DNA of 64,000 bases from JAZRWQ01 sp045541395 (GCA_045541395.1 JAZQIZ010000024.1:1-64000), one strand, 5' to 3'; positions 8,520 to 17,911 are shown, counted from the stretch's first letter. Notes: a model not told the origin generated them from the letters alone. Program-made: numbers and translations.

Positions 8520-9998
8520 ATGATAAAATTCAATAAAGAAAAGCTTCGCGATAAAATATACGCCTGCTGGGTAGGCAAGAACATTGGCGGCACAATGGGA
8601 GGCCCCTATGAGTGTTCCAAGGAAATACTTGACGTTAAAGGCTTTGTAACCGCTCCCGGTGAGCCGTTGCCTAATGACGATCTTGATCTTCAGCTGGTAT
8701 GGATGCGCGCCGTTGATGAAATGGGCATTGAAAATATTAACGCCCGCACTTTAGGAGAATACTGGATGAGCACCGTCTCTCCCTTTTGGAATGAATACGG
8801 TATTTGTAAAATGAATATGCAGTCAGGTCTTATGGCTCCTCTTTGCGGCGAGGTTCATAACGAGGAATGGAAGCACTCTAACGGTGCCTGGATCCGCACG
8901 GAAATTTGGGCTACTCTCTTCCCCGGAGATCCGGAAAACGCCTGTCGCTTTGCTTATGAGGATGCCTGTGTAGATCACGGCTTTGGTGAAGGCACCTTTG
9001 CCGCAATATTCATTGCGGCTATTCAGTCTGCCGCGTTTATTATAAACGATGCAGCCGAGCTTATAAAAATAGGCCTTTCAAAAATCCCTGCAGACTGCCG
9101 TGTTGCAAAGGCGGTAAATACGGTTCTTGAAGGCTACAAGGCGGGCAAGGATTGGAAGCAGGTCAGAAACGAGCTTGTAGAACAGAGCATCCACGATATC
9201 GGCTGGTTTCAGGCTCCTGCAAACGTAGGCTTTGCGGTTTTAGGCCTTACCTACGGTAAGTGTGATTTTAAGAAGTCTATGCTTTATGCCATTAACTGCG
9301 GCGACGATACCGACTGTACCGCCGCCACCGTTGGCGCAACCTTAGGCTTAATGTACGGTATGGAGGGTATCCCTGCAGACTGGCATCAGTATATTGGTGA
9401 CGGTATAAGGACCTGCTCTGTGGTTATCCCCGACGCAAAGGGTAAATGCTATTTCCCCGCTTCCTGCACCCAACTTACCGATTGCGTAATGAACCTTATT
9501 CCTGCAGTAAACCGTACTCCCAACCGTCTGCTTCTTAAGGGTTTAGGCAAAACAGAGCTTACCGATGGGGCTGATGATTTTTCACAGGTTAATATTGAAG
9601 ATTTCTGCGGCAGAGAGTTTGTTGAAAAAATATTTTCCCGTTCCCCTTATAACTTTGTTGTGGATACCTGCTACGGCGAGGCTGTTATTGAATATGAAAA
9701 AGAGCCTATCCTTAAAGCAGGGGAAAGCTTAAAGGGTAAAATAACCGTTACCCCTAATTATCGAATGGAGGATCAGAAATATTTCAATATCCGCTGGATA
9801 CTCCCCGAAGGCTGGCAGGCAATAAGCCGTGCGACCCTGTTTACTCCGGCTCCCGCTGCTCTGGATTTCAGACATGCAAGTATTGAATTTGAAATAATTG
9901 CAGGTGAGAGGGTTGAGGGCAGAAACCGTATTTTATGCGATATGGATTGTCAGGCACACCCGACTCCAATAATTATTCCTATGATTATATTAGGTTAA
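8520..9998 (+). CDS. ADP-ribosylglycohydrolase-family protein with C-terminal beta domain
   Basis: 492 residues. The first 340 or so form an ADP-ribosylglycohydrolase (DraG/ARH) fold: KIYACWVGKNIGG at the start, the metal-binding NDDLDLQ near 57-63, and the second metal site CGDDTDCTAAT near 260-270. Members hydrolyse ADP-ribose bonds or act on nucleoside-like sugars. The C-terminal 140 residues are a beta-rich module with no recognised catalytic motif. No signal peptide. GAGGTG precedes the ATG. Its divergent neighbour is a carbohydrate esterase, so a role in glycoside or nucleoside breakdown is possible, but that is inference. Confidence 0.85.
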   Translation: MIKFNKEKLRDKIYACWVGKNIGGTMGGPYECSKEILDVKGFVTAPGEPLPNDDLDLQLVWMRAVDEMGIENINARTLGEYWMSTVSPFWNEYGICKMNMQSGLMAPLCGEVHNEEWKHSNGAWIRTEIWATLFPGDPENACRFAYEDACVDHGFGEGTFAAIFIAAIQSAAFIINDAAELIKIGLSKIPADCRVAKAVNTVLEGYKAGKDWKQVRNELVEQSIHDIGWFQAPANVGFAVLGLTYGKCDFKKSMLYAINCGDDTDCTAATVGATLGLMYGMEGIPADWHQYIGDGIRTCSVVIPDAKGKCYFPASCTQLTDCVMNLIPAVNRTPNRLLLKGLGKTELTDGADDFSQVNIEDFCGREFVEKIFSRSPYNFVVDTCYGEAVIEYEKEPILKAGESLKGKITVTPNYRMEDQKYFNIRWILPEGWQAISRATLFTPAPAALDFRHASIEFEIIAGERVEGRNRILCDMDCQAHPTPIIIPMIILG

Positions 9999-10001
9999 AT
10001 T

Positions 10002-10031
10002 AAAACCGCGTCGAAAGGCGCGGTTTTCTTT
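10002..10031 (+). terminator. Terminator after the ADP-ribosylglycohydrolase-like gene
   Basis: AAAACCGCG at 10002-10010 pairs with CGCGGTTTT at 10019-10027, followed by a short T-rich tail. Confidence 0.8.
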
Positions 10032-10043
10032 ATAAAAATTTAA

Positions 10044-10072
10044 TTGAATATACGGTGGAAAAGTAGTATAAT
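10044..10072 (+). promoter_or_regulatory. Promoter for secA-ymdB
   Basis: TTGAAT at 10044-10049, 17-base spacer, TATAAT at 10067-10072. Confidence 0.75.
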
Positions 10073-10112
10073 ATAATGTAATTGGAAATTATTCTTGTTA
10101 GGAGATTTATAT

Positions 10113-12845
10113 ATGGGATTTTTTGAAAAGCTGTTCGGTTCATACAGCCAAAGAGAAATTAAGAAAATTATGCCGTTGGTGGATAAAATAGAGGCCCTTG
10201 AAGAAGAGTATAAAGGGCTTTCCGAGGAAGCCTTAAAAGGCAAAACAGCTCAGTTTAAGGAAAGACTGAACAACGGCGAAAGCCTGGATGATATTTTGCC
10301 GGAAGCCTTTGCTGCGGTAAGAGAAGCTTCAGCCAGAGTTACGGGAATGCGCCCCTTCCGCGTGCAGCTTTTAGGCGGTATTATTCTGCATCAGGGCAGA
10401 ATTGCGGAAATGAAAACAGGCGAAGGTAAGACCCTTGTTGCTACAATGCCCGTTTATTTAAATGCGCTTGCAGGTAAGGGCGTTCACGTTGTAACCGTAA
10501 ATGAATATCTTGCTAAGCGTGACAGCGAGGAAATGGGCAGAATTTATAAATACCTTGGTCTTTCTGTTGGCCTTAATATGCGTGAGCTTACAAAAGAGCA
10601 GAAAAGGGAAGTTTATAATTGCGATATAACCTACGGTACCAATAACGAATTCGGGTTTGACTATCTTAGAGATAATATGGTTATCCATAAGGAGCGTATG
10701 GTTCAGCGCGGCCATAACTTTGCCGTGGTAGACGAGGTTGACTCTATTTTAATAGACGAAGCGAGAACTCCCCTTATTATTTCAGGCGCAGGTCAGGAAG
10801 CTACCGACCTTTACGAGCGTACAAATATCCTTGTTCGCAGTATGACCCCTAAGATCGTTACCGAGCAGGACACCAAGCTTCCTATAGAAGAATATACCGA
10901 TTGCGATTACGTTGTAGACGAAAAAGCTAAAAGCGTTGTGCTTACCCCAAGGGGTATTAAAAAGGCGGAGAAGTATTTTAATACCGATAACCTTACAAGC
11001 CCTGAAAATTCTGAGATATACCATCATATTAATCAGGCAATGAAAGCCTACGGAACTATGAAGAGGGACGTAGATTATGTTGTTCGCCCCGACGGTGTAA
11101 TCATAGTAGATGAATTTACCGGCCGCCTTATGTTCGGCAGAAGGTACTCTCATGGCCTCCATCAGGCAATAGAAGCCAAAGAAGGAGTAAAGGTTGAAAA
11201 GGAGAGCAAAACTTTAGCAACAATAACCTTCCAGAACTATTTCCGCCTTTATTCCAAGCTTTCCGGTATGACAGGTACCGCCATTACCGAAGAGGACGAA
11301 TTTGTGCAGATTTACGGTACCGACGTTATAGAAGTGCCCACAAACCGTCCTATGATCAGAGAAGACCATCCGGATATTGTTTATAAAACCGAGGCGGCAA
11401 AATTCCGCGCAATTATTGAACAAATAAAGGATTGCTATGAAAGAAAACAGCCTGTGCTGGTTGGTACTATCTCTATTGAAAAGTCTGAATATTTAGGTAA
11501 GCTCCTTAAAAAAGAAAGAATCCCGCATAATATATTAAATGCCAAATATCATGAAAAGGAAGCAGAAATAATTGCCCAGGCAGGCAGAAGCGGCGCTGTT
11601 ACCATTGCCACCAATATGGCAGGCAGAGGCACCGACATACGTCTTGGCGGCAACCCTGAGCATATGGCAAAGGAGCAGATGCGCTCTATGGGCATAGACG
11701 ATGAGCTTATTTTAGAAAGCTCCTCTGTTTTAGAAACCGACAGCGAGGAGATCTTAAACGTAAGAAATCTTTACAGCCGCCTTTATAATGAGGCTAAAGA
11801 GCAAACTGCCATAGAAGCTAAAGCTGTAATTGAGGCAGGCGGCCTGTTTATTGTAGGTACAGAGCGTCATGAATCCCGCCGTATAGATAATCAGCTTCGC
11901 GGCCGTTCCGGCCGTCAGGGCGATATAGGCCACAGCCGGTTCTATCTTTCTTTGGAAGACGATCTTATGCGTCTTTTCGGCGGCGAACGTCTCACTATGA
12001 TGCTCAATACTCTTAAAATAGAAGAGGATATGCCTATTGAAAGCGGTATGGTTACAAGCGTAATAGAAAACGCCCAAAAGAGAGTGGAAAGCGCCAACTT
12101 TGACCGTCGTAAGCGAGTTTTAGAGTATGACGACGTTATTAACACTCAGCGTAAGATGATCTATTCTCAGCGTAAGGACGTTCTTGATGGCGGCGATATT
12201 AAAGAAAGCATTGAGAAAATGATCCCTGCGGTTATTGCCCATTCTGTTGCCCTTTATGCCGGCGGCAACAACAGCGCCGACTGGAATATGGACGGTATTA
12301 AGCAGGACTTCTTAGGTGTATTTATATTTGAAGATGAGTTTGAAGAACTATTAAATATCCTTCCGGGCCTAAACTCCAAAAAGCTTGAAGAATTCCTTGT
12401 TAATAAGGCTATGACCTTCTATCATAATAAAGAAAATGCTTACGGCAATGAGTTTATGCGTGAGCTTGAAAGGGTTATGATGCTCAAATCGGTAGATAAG
12501 AACTGGATGGAGCATATTGACGCTATGGATGACCTTAAACAGGGTATCTCCCTGCGATCCTACGGTAACGTAGACCCTGTTGTGGCTTACCGCAACGAAG
12601 GTACCGATATGTATGAACAGATGATAGAAAACATCCGCTTTGAAACAGTTCGCAATATATTCTTTGCCCGCCCTGTAAGCGAGGTACTTAAGCGTAACGA
12701 GGCAATTAAAATAACCGGCACTTCCCATGGCGGCGAAGCAGTAAAGAAAACTACTGTTATAAAGAATCAGAAGGTTGGGCGAAACGATCCTTGCCCCTGC
12801 GGCAGCGGTAAAAAATATAAAAAGTGTTGCGGGGCAAACGAATGA
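10113..12845 (+). CDS. secA: Preprotein translocase ATPase SecA
   Basis: 910 residues. SecA is the motor that drives secretory proteins through SecYEG. The start at 10113 is chosen because TTAGGAG sits eight bases upstream and MGFFEKLFGS matches the family; an in-frame TTG at 10095 lacks a binding site. Walker A MKTGEGKT is at 100-107 and the DEAD-like VDEVDSILID at about 205-214. The C-terminal zinc-binding SEC-C motif DPCPCGSGKKYKKCC is present. The stop overlaps the ymdB ATG (ATGA), giving coupled translation. Confidence 0.97.
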   Translation: MGFFEKLFGSYSQREIKKIMPLVDKIEALEEEYKGLSEEALKGKTAQFKERLNNGESLDDILPEAFAAVREASARVTGMRPFRVQLLGGIILHQGRIAEMKTGEGKTLVATMPVYLNALAGKGVHVVTVNEYLAKRDSEEMGRIYKYLGLSVGLNMRELTKEQKREVYNCDITYGTNNEFGFDYLRDNMVIHKERMVQRGHNFAVVDEVDSILIDEARTPLIISGAGQEATDLYERTNILVRSMTPKIVTEQDTKLPIEEYTDCDYVVDEKAKSVVLTPRGIKKAEKYFNTDNLTSPENSEIYHHINQAMKAYGTMKRDVDYVVRPDGVIIVDEFTGRLMFGRRYSHGLHQAIEAKEGVKVEKESKTLATITFQNYFRLYSKLSGMTGTAITEEDEFVQIYGTDVIEVPTNRPMIREDHPDIVYKTEAAKFRAIIEQIKDCYERKQPVLVGTISIEKSEYLGKLLKKERIPHNILNAKYHEKEAEIIAQAGRSGAVTIATNMAGRGTDIRLGGNPEHMAKEQMRSMGIDDELILESSSVLETDSEEILNVRNLYSRLYNEAKEQTAIEAKAVIEAGGLFIVGTERHESRRIDNQLRGRSGRQGDIGHSRFYLSLEDDLMRLFGGERLTMMLNTLKIEEDMPIESGMVTSVIENAQKRVESANFDRRKRVLEYDDVINTQRKMIYSQRKDVLDGGDIKESIEKMIPAVIAHSVALYAGGNNSADWNMDGIKQDFLGVFIFEDEFEELLNILPGLNSKKLEEFLVNKAMTFYHNKENAYGNEFMRELERVMMLKSVDKNWMEHIDAMDDLKQGISLRSYGNVDPVVAYRNEGTDMYEQMIENIRFETVRNIFFARPVSEVLKRNEAIKITGTSHGGEAVKKTTVIKNQKVGRNDPCPCGSGKKYKKCCGANE

Positions 12846-13606
12846 GGATTTTATTTATAGGCGACGTTGTAGGCAAAACAGGTTGCGAAGGCCTTAGAAG
12901 AAAACTGCCTCAACTGAAAAAAGATAATAATATTGATCTAACCATAGTTAACTGCGAAAATGCCTCGGCTACCAACGGCGTTATGCCTGCTCAGGCACAG
13001 CATATTTTTGACAGCGGCGCCGATGTTTTAACCGGTGGGAACCATATCTTCGGCAAAAAGCAAATATTCACAATGTTGGAGGAAAACCCTTATATCCTCC
13101 GTCCTGCTAATTACCCAAAAGGAGCACCGGGTAAAGGTGTTGCCCATATAGACTGCGGCAGAGATATTGTTACTGTAATAAACCTTCAGGGTAACGTATA
13201 TATGGATTCCCTTCAAAATCCATTCGAAACTCTTGATACTATTTTAAAAGAAGAGCCTTGCGGTAATATAATTTTTGTGGACTTTCACGCCGAAGCCACC
13301 AGCGAAAAGAAAGCTCTCGGCTTTTATGCAGATGGTAGGGTAAGCGCCCTTATCGGTACTCATACCCACGTACAAACCGCCGACGAGGTCATCCTTCCCG
13401 GCGGCACCGGTTATCTTACTGATGCGGGAATGACCGGCGTTCAGTATTCCGTATTAGGCGCAAAAAAAGAAATCGCTATAGATCGCTTTCTTACTAAGAT
13501 ATCAACTCCATTTGAACTTGAAGATGGGGAAGTAATCGTAAACGGTGTTATTTGCGATATAGCCTCCAACGGCAAATGCCTGTCCATTAAAAGGATACAG
13601 TACTAA
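12842..13606 (+). CDS. ymdB: YmdB-family metallophosphoesterase (2',3'-cyclic nucleotide phosphodiesterase-like)
   Basis: 254 residues of the TIGR00282/YmdB family of di-metal phosphoesterases, whose studied members hydrolyse 2',3'-cAMP. Metal ligands are visible: GDVVGK (Asp 8), NCENAS (Glu/Asn near 40), TGGNHIF (Asn/His near 68), DFHAEATSEK, and GTHTHVQT. Length matches the family. The ATG at 12842 overlaps the secA stop; an upstream in-frame GTG within secA has no binding site of its own. It shares the secA transcript and ends at a bidirectional hairpin. Confidence 0.92.
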   Translation: MRILFIGDVVGKTGCEGLRRKLPQLKKDNNIDLTIVNCENASATNGVMPAQAQHIFDSGADVLTGGNHIFGKKQIFTMLEENPYILRPANYPKGAPGKGVAHIDCGRDIVTVINLQGNVYMDSLQNPFETLDTILKEEPCGNIIFVDFHAEATSEKKALGFYADGRVSALIGTHTHVQTADEVILPGGTGYLTDAGMTGVQYSVLGAKKEIAIDRFLTKISTPFELEDGEVIVNGVICDIASNGKCLSIKRIQY

Positions 13607-13621
13607 TACAGCTTGTTGCAT

Positions 13622-13654
13622 AAAAAAACAGGAGATTTAACTCCTGTTTTTTTT
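13622..13654. terminator. Bidirectional terminator between ymdB and mgtC-like gene
   Basis: Arms 13622-13634 and 13641-13653 (A-run plus CAGGAG, and complement) with T tails on both strands. Confidence 0.88.
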
Positions 13655-13657
13655 AAA

Positions 13658-14374
13658 TTATTCATTGTCCTTGTGTTCGGAGATCCTAATAATACCCGTT
13701 TGCTGTAAAATATCCATAATTAAAGATTCACGGTCAAAATCCCTGTGCATCTGCAGCGTGTAAAGGGCTGTGCATATCTCATTCCCGCTTTCATCCTTAT
13801 GGTCCTTCTTAAATTCAATGTTAAGTATTTTAGTGTTTTTAGATGCGCATACGCTTTCAATACTGTCCATTCCCAAACGTCGGTCAAACATCTGAATTTC
13901 AAGAACTATCTCCTTGTGCTTAGAAACGCTTACCTGAACAAAACGTAAAATTGTAAGTACGATCATTACAAATATAAAGCTTATAATTGAAATGGCGTAA
14001 TAGCCCATACCAACCGCAAGACCTACACATGCGGTGAGCCAGAGTGTTGCGGCGGTAGTAAGACCTTTAACAGAGTTTTTGCGAACAATAATTGTACCTG
14101 CTCCTAAAAAGCCAATGCCGCTTATAACCTGAGCGCCAAGTCTTCCGAAATCTGCCTTTAAAGAATCAGCAAGCTGAGGGTTTGCGCCTATCATGGTTGT
14201 AGCCTGTTCAACCATCTCCAACTGAATAAGAGAAACAATTGCTGCGCCCATACAAACCATAATATGAGTTTTCATTCCTGCAGGGCGTCCGTGATGCTCT
14301 CTTTCAATGCCGATACAAAAACCGATTACCATTGCCATTCCCAAACGAAGGGCAATTTCAAGCCATTCTGACAT
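13658..14374 (-). CDS. MgtC/SapB family membrane protein
   Basis: 238 residues. The N-terminal 140 residues hold four to five membrane helices with the MgtC/SapB signature GIEREHHGRPAGMKTH and the GFLGAGTI stretch; the C-terminal part is a soluble ACT-like tail. Family members affect magnesium homeostasis or proton flux; the exact function here is unknown. The ATG at 14374 is preferred because AAAGGAGC lies upstream; an in-frame TTG further out overlaps that binding site. Own promoter at 14414-14442. Confidence 0.88.
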   Translation of the reverse strand: MSEWLEIALRLGMAMVIGFCIGIEREHHGRPAGMKTHIMVCMGAAIVSLIQLEMVEQATTMIGANPQLADSLKADFGRLGAQVISGIGFLGAGTIIVRKNSVKGLTTAATLWLTACVGLAVGMGYYAISIISFIFVMIVLTILRFVQVSVSKHKEIVLEIQMFDRRLGMDSIESVCASKNTKILNIEFKKDHKDESGNEICTALYTLQMHRDFDRESLIMDILQQTGIIRISEHKDNE

Positions 14375-14413
14375 AAATAATGCTCCTTTCAAAGGTTCTT
14401 TTTATAAATCGAT

Positions 14414-14442
14414 ATTATAATACAAAATCCTTTTAAAATCAA
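14414..14442 (-). promoter_or_regulatory. Promoter for the mgtC-like gene
   Basis: On the minus strand TTGATT (14442-14437), 17-base spacer, TATAAT (14419-14414). Confidence 0.72.
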
Positions 14443-14475
14443 GGGCAATAATAATATAATATTCTGCGGCATGAA

Positions 14476-14503
14476 AAAATGCGCCGATATTTCGGCGCAT
14501 TTT
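14476..14503 (-). terminator. Terminator at the end of the tsaE-tsaB-rpiB-upp-ADH operon
   Basis: AAAATGCGCCGA at 14476-14487 pairs with its complement at 14492-14503 just after the alcohol dehydrogenase stop. Confidence 0.85.
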
Positions 14504-14504
14504 A

Positions 14505-15641
14505 TTATTTATTGTATTTATCCATTGTTTTATACACTACGTTGAAAATATGCTCTGCAAAGTTTTCATCGCCTTCATAAAGGGCAGAATGAATATTACG
14601 ACTCTTGTTTGCTGAAGCAATAAGTGCCTTTAATTCATTTTCATTGCGGTCAAAAGAAGGAATAACGCTGTAAAACAGCCTTTCAATTTCTTCTATATTT
14701 GAGCCCATTGCATTTAAAAGCATTGCAACGTATTCTTTGTAGTCCTTAAGATGCACCCTTAATAGCTCTGCTGTAAAGTATGCGCAGGCATAGCCGTGGG
14801 GTATGCCGTAGCGGGTGGTTAAAGAGTAGCCTGCGCTGTGGGGGAAACAGGAGCCGCTGAGTTCAATGGCAAAACCGCCTAAAACCGAGCCGTAAAGCAC
14901 ACGCTCCCTTTCTTCAAAGGTAAGCTCTTCTCCGCTTATTGCCTTTTTAAGTACAGGCCAAACCAACGTAAGGGTTTCCTTTGCAAACATTCTTACAAAA
15001 ACTGTGGTAGTTTTTCTTAAGGATGCTTCAATGCCGTGAGAAACAGCGTCAATAGCGGTGGAAAGCATACTGTTCCGTGACATTGAAAGAGTATATTTCG
15101 CGTCAACAAAGGTTACTGTTGGAATAACCGCCTTACTGCCCCAGCTTGCTTTCTTTGTGTTTTCTCCGTAGCCTAAGGTCATTATGGAATAAGAAGTAAC
15201 CTCGCTGCCCGTTCCTGCCGTTGTGCCGCAGGCAAACAGAGGAAGTGGCTTATTAGGTACATTTTTCGCGTAAAGATCCTCATCGGAGATTTCTAAGTTT
15301 TGGCTTAAAAGCGCAACTGCCTTGGCTGTATCCAAAGGGGAACCGCCGCCTATACCTAAAACTCCGTCAGCTCCCCAAAGAGCGCATTCCTTTGCGGCTT
15401 CTCTGCAAAAATCAATATGAGGGTTTTCGGTAACCCTATCAAATATTTTGTATTCTATCCGGAGTCTTTTAAAAAGCTCAATAAAATCGTCCAGAGCGCC
15501 GCTTGCCTTTGCGGAATTCTTGCCTGTAATTATCATAACCTTAGAGGAATAATTTTTAATGATGTCTCCCTTTTCGGTTACGCAGTTTTTGCCGGAAATA
15601 ATATTCCAGGCACCGCTGAAGTTTATATTATTTAGTTCCAT
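14505..15641 (-). CDS. Iron-containing alcohol dehydrogenase family protein
   Basis: 378 residues from the chosen start. Group III Fe-ADHs reduce aldehydes or ketones with NAD(P)H. Seen are the nucleotide motif GIGGGSPLDTAKA, the TTAGTGSEVT motif, and the metal-binding region (IDAVSHGIEA, CFPHSAGYSL, GIPHGYACAY) that carries the conserved His residues. The start at 15641 lies 14 bases inside the upp gene, and the first residues MELNNINF look natural; a longer in-frame start at 15704 would be entirely inside upp. Last gene of a five-gene operon; substrate unknown. Confidence 0.87.
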   Translation of the reverse strand: MELNNINFSGAWNIISGKNCVTEKGDIIKNYSSKVMIITGKNSAKASGALDDFIELFKRLRIEYKIFDRVTENPHIDFCREAAKECALWGADGVLGIGGGSPLDTAKAVALLSQNLEISDEDLYAKNVPNKPLPLFACGTTAGTGSEVTSYSIMTLGYGENTKKASWGSKAVIPTVTFVDAKYTLSMSRNSMLSTAIDAVSHGIEASLRKTTTVFVRMFAKETLTLVWPVLKKAISGEELTFEERERVLYGSVLGGFAIELSGSCFPHSAGYSLTTRYGIPHGYACAYFTAELLRVHLKDYKEYVAMLLNAMGSNIEEIERLFYSVIPSFDRNENELKALIASANKSRNIHSALYEGDENFAEHIFNVVYKTMDKYNK

Positions 15642-16260
15642 AAATTCTGTCACCGGCATCGCCAAGACCGGGCACAATATAGCCGTGGTCATTAAGTTTT
15701 TCATCTAAAGAAGCGCAGAATATTTCAACGTCGGGATGTTCTGCGTGCATCTTTTCTAAGCCTTCGGGAGCAGCAATAAGGCAAAGGAACTTAATGTTCT
15801 TTGCGCCGTGTCTCTTAAGGAAGGTTATAGCCGCAATACCTGAGCCGCCGGTAGCAAGCATAGGGTCAATAATAAATACGTCTCTCTTATCAATATCCTC
15901 AGGCAGTTTGCAGTAATATTCAACAGGCTCCAGGGTTTCAGGGTCTCTGTAAAGACCAACGTGACCAACCTTTGCGTAGGGCATAAGGTTTAAAATACCG
16001 TCCAGCATACCCATACCTGCGCGTAAAATAGGAACAATGGCAGGATCCGGGCCTGCGAGCATCTTGGCATGCGCGGTAGCAACGGGAGTTTCAACGTCTA
16101 CATCCTTTAACGCAAGATCTCTTGTTGCATCAAAGCACATAAGCATAGCAATTTCGTTTACCAGCTCTCTGAACTGCTTAACTGTAGTGTTCTTATCTCT
16201 TAAAATAGATACCTTGTGCTGAATAAGGGGATGGGTCATAATGTGAATATTCTTGTCCAT
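15628..16260 (-). CDS. upp: Uracil phosphoribosyltransferase
   Basis: 210 residues. UPRT makes UMP from uracil and PRPP in pyrimidine salvage. The PRPP-binding motif IDPMLATGGSG is at about 130-140, the uracil-binding C-terminal loop is YIVPGLGDAGDR, and the N-terminal half has PILRAGMGM. Length fits the family exactly. It follows rpiB by 15 bases; RpiB feeds ribose 5-phosphate and thus PRPP, so the pairing makes metabolic sense. Confidence 0.97.
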   Translation of the reverse strand: MDKNIHIMTHPLIQHKVSILRDKNTTVKQFRELVNEIAMLMCFDATRDLALKDVDVETPVATAHAKMLAGPDPAIVPILRAGMGMLDGILNLMPYAKVGHVGLYRDPETLEPVEYYCKLPEDIDKRDVFIIDPMLATGGSGIAAITFLKRHGAKNIKFLCLIAAPEGLEKMHAEHPDVEIFCASLDEKLNDHGYIVPGLGDAGDRIYGTK

Positions 16261-16275
16261 TTTTTAGTGCTCTCC

Positions 16276-16725
16276 TTAGTTTTTATTTTCAATTTCTGTT
16301 ATCATATCAATGCGCTGCTTGTGGCGGGGGTTATCGGTATCAAATTCTGTGCTGAAGAAAACGTCACAAAGCTCAATGGCAGTGCCTTCGCCTATAACTC
16401 TTTCGCCCATACAAAGAATATTTGCATCGTTATGGGCGCGGGTAAATTTTGCGCTGAAATAATCGCTTACAACAGCCGCTCTTATTCCCTTTACCTTGTT
16501 TGCCGCCATACTCATACCAATACCTGTGCCGCAAATAAGTATACCTTTTTCATATTCACCGCAGGCTACTGCCCTTGCAACCTTTTCGGCCATTTCAGGG
16601 TAATGGCATTTCTCTCCCTGAGCAACACCCATATCCTTTACTTCATAGCCCTTTTCGGTAAGATGCTTAACAAGTGCGTTTTTAATGTTAACGCCTGCAT
16701 GGTCGTTACCAATAATAAGCTTCAT
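16276..16725 (-). CDS. rpiB: Ribose-5-phosphate isomerase B
   Basis: 149 residues of the RpiB/LacAB family, which interconverts ribose 5-phosphate and ribulose 5-phosphate. It starts IIGNDHAGVNIKNALVKHL, and contains the active-site stretch LICGTGIGMSMAANKV with the catalytic Cys and the phosphate-binding region RAAVVSD. It lies two bases from tsaB and 15 from upp in the same operon. Confidence 0.95.
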   Translation of the reverse strand: MKLIIGNDHAGVNIKNALVKHLTEKGYEVKDMGVAQGEKCHYPEMAEKVARAVACGEYEKGILICGTGIGMSMAANKVKGIRAAVVSDYFSAKFTRAHNDANILCMGERVIGEGTAIELCDVFFSTEFDTDNPRHKQRIDMITEIENKN

Positions 16726-16727
16726 TT

Positions 16728-17432
16728 TTATTTACCTTCCTTTTCAAGTTTTTCTCTTTCTGCCTGTGAAAGCCTTAAATACACAGGGTTTATTTCGTTG
16801 AAGGCCTGTTCCTTAAAGGTGCAAAGGGCGGTCTCATTTGCCGCCGCCATTGCCACTGAATCAGCCCTTATAAAATTAAGGTTCTCGCTTATTTGTACGC
16901 TTTTCAGTACGTCCTTTGCAGTATTATAGCCTATATAGGCACCGTCACCTATAAAGCATATCTTTTCGCTGTAACTTAAAAGCTCCTGCTTTAGATCCTC
17001 TGCGCTTATGGCTCTGTCGGGAGAAAGTCGTCTTAATACTCCGTCTTCAAATTTAAATAAAGCGTTGTATACCTGGCTTCTTCTTGCATCAAGACAGGGG
17101 CAAATTATACCCTCAAAATAGGGCACGTTATAGCAAAGCGCCTCTAAGGTCGAAACCCCGATAAGGGGAGTATTGTTTGCGTGAGCAAGGCCTTTCGCGG
17201 TAGCTAATCCGATCCTTATTCCTGTAAAAGAACCGGGGCCTACAGAAACAGCAATATAATCCATATTTTCAAGCTCTAATTCCACTTCTTTAAGCATCTG
17301 CTTAATGGTAGGCAAAAGGGTCTGGCTATGGGTAAGAGCGCAATTTAAATTAAAGGAAGCAAGAATTTTGCCGTTATCGTAAAGAGCGGCACTGCAGGCT
17401 TTGGTGCAACTGTCAATAGCAAGTATTCTCAA
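16728..17432 (-). CDS. tsaB: tRNA threonylcarbamoyladenosine biosynthesis protein TsaB
   Basis: 234 residues of the TsaB/YeaZ ASKHA-fold protein, the partner that activates TsaD in forming t6A37 of ANN-decoding tRNAs. It shows AIDSCTKACSAAL at the start and the typical SVGPGSFTGIRIGLATAKGLA. The start codon is TTG at 17432-17430: GGAGG sits seven bases upstream inside the last codons of tsaE and no ATG is available. TsaD and TsaC are not in the window. Confidence 0.93.
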   Translation of the reverse strand: MRILAIDSCTKACSAALYDNGKILASFNLNCALTHSQTLLPTIKQMLKEVELELENMDYIAVSVGPGSFTGIRIGLATAKGLAHANNTPLIGVSTLEALCYNVPYFEGIICPCLDARRSQVYNALFKFEDGVLRRLSPDRAISAEDLKQELLSYSEKICFIGDGAYIGYNTAKDVLKSVQISENLNFIRADSVAMAAANETALCTFKEQAFNEINPVYLRLSQAEREKLEKEGK

Positions 17433-17434
17433 TT

Positions 17435-17848
17435 TTACGCCTCCTTAATATTTATAATACGGGTGTTTTCATCTTCACCGTAGGTTATTGTAACGGTTAT
17501 GGCATCTAAAGGAATATCATCTTCAATATTCTCACACCATTCACAGGCTATAACCGAGCCGTCCTCCATATATTCAAAAAAACCTGTGTCCTCGAGCATA
17601 TTAGAATTTATTCGATACATATCAAAATGAGCCAGATTAATGTTGCCTCTGTAATAATGCACAATTGCGAAGGTGGGGCTGGAAACATGGTCAAATGAGC
17701 CAAAGCCTTTTGCCAGTCCGCTTACAAAACAGGTCTTACCTGCGCCAAGATCACCGTATAAGGCAATAAAATCGCCCTTTTTAAGTTTTTTGGAAAAATC
17801 AACTGCGAAGTTAAAAGTGTCTTCATAGCTGTGTGATTCGAATATCAT
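17435..17848 (-). CDS. tsaE: tRNA threonylcarbamoyladenosine biosynthesis ATPase TsaE
   Basis: 137 residues. TsaE is the small ATPase of the TsaBDE complex for t6A synthesis. The Walker A motif GDLGAGKT is at about 32-39, and the ending has the Walker B-like HFDMYRI and ACEWCENI. First gene of the operon tsaE-tsaB-rpiB-upp-ADH, with only two bases to tsaB. Its promoter is back to back with that of addBA. Confidence 0.95.
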   Translation of the reverse strand: MIFESHSYEDTFNFAVDFSKKLKKGDFIALYGDLGAGKTCFVSGLAKGFGSFDHVSSPTFAIVHYYRGNINLAHFDMYRINSNMLEDTGFFEYMEDGSVIACEWCENIEDDIPLDAITVTITYGEDENTRIINIKEA

Positions 17849-17875
17849 ATTATATCTCCCAAGTTTTCTCTAAAC

Positions 17876-17904
17876 AGTATACCACAATAAGTTTTCTGTT
17901 TCAA
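17876..17904 (-). promoter_or_regulatory. Promoter for tsaE operon
   Basis: On the minus strand TTGAAA (17904-17899), 17-base spacer, TATACT (17881-17876), with TGG extending the -10. Confidence 0.75.
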
Positions 17905-17911
17905 TAAAAGA

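Noticed and set aside
16216..16929. Open frame of 237 codons on the + strand over rpiB and tsaB
   Set aside because: It is antisense to two well-identified genes with no start signals, so it is a shadow.
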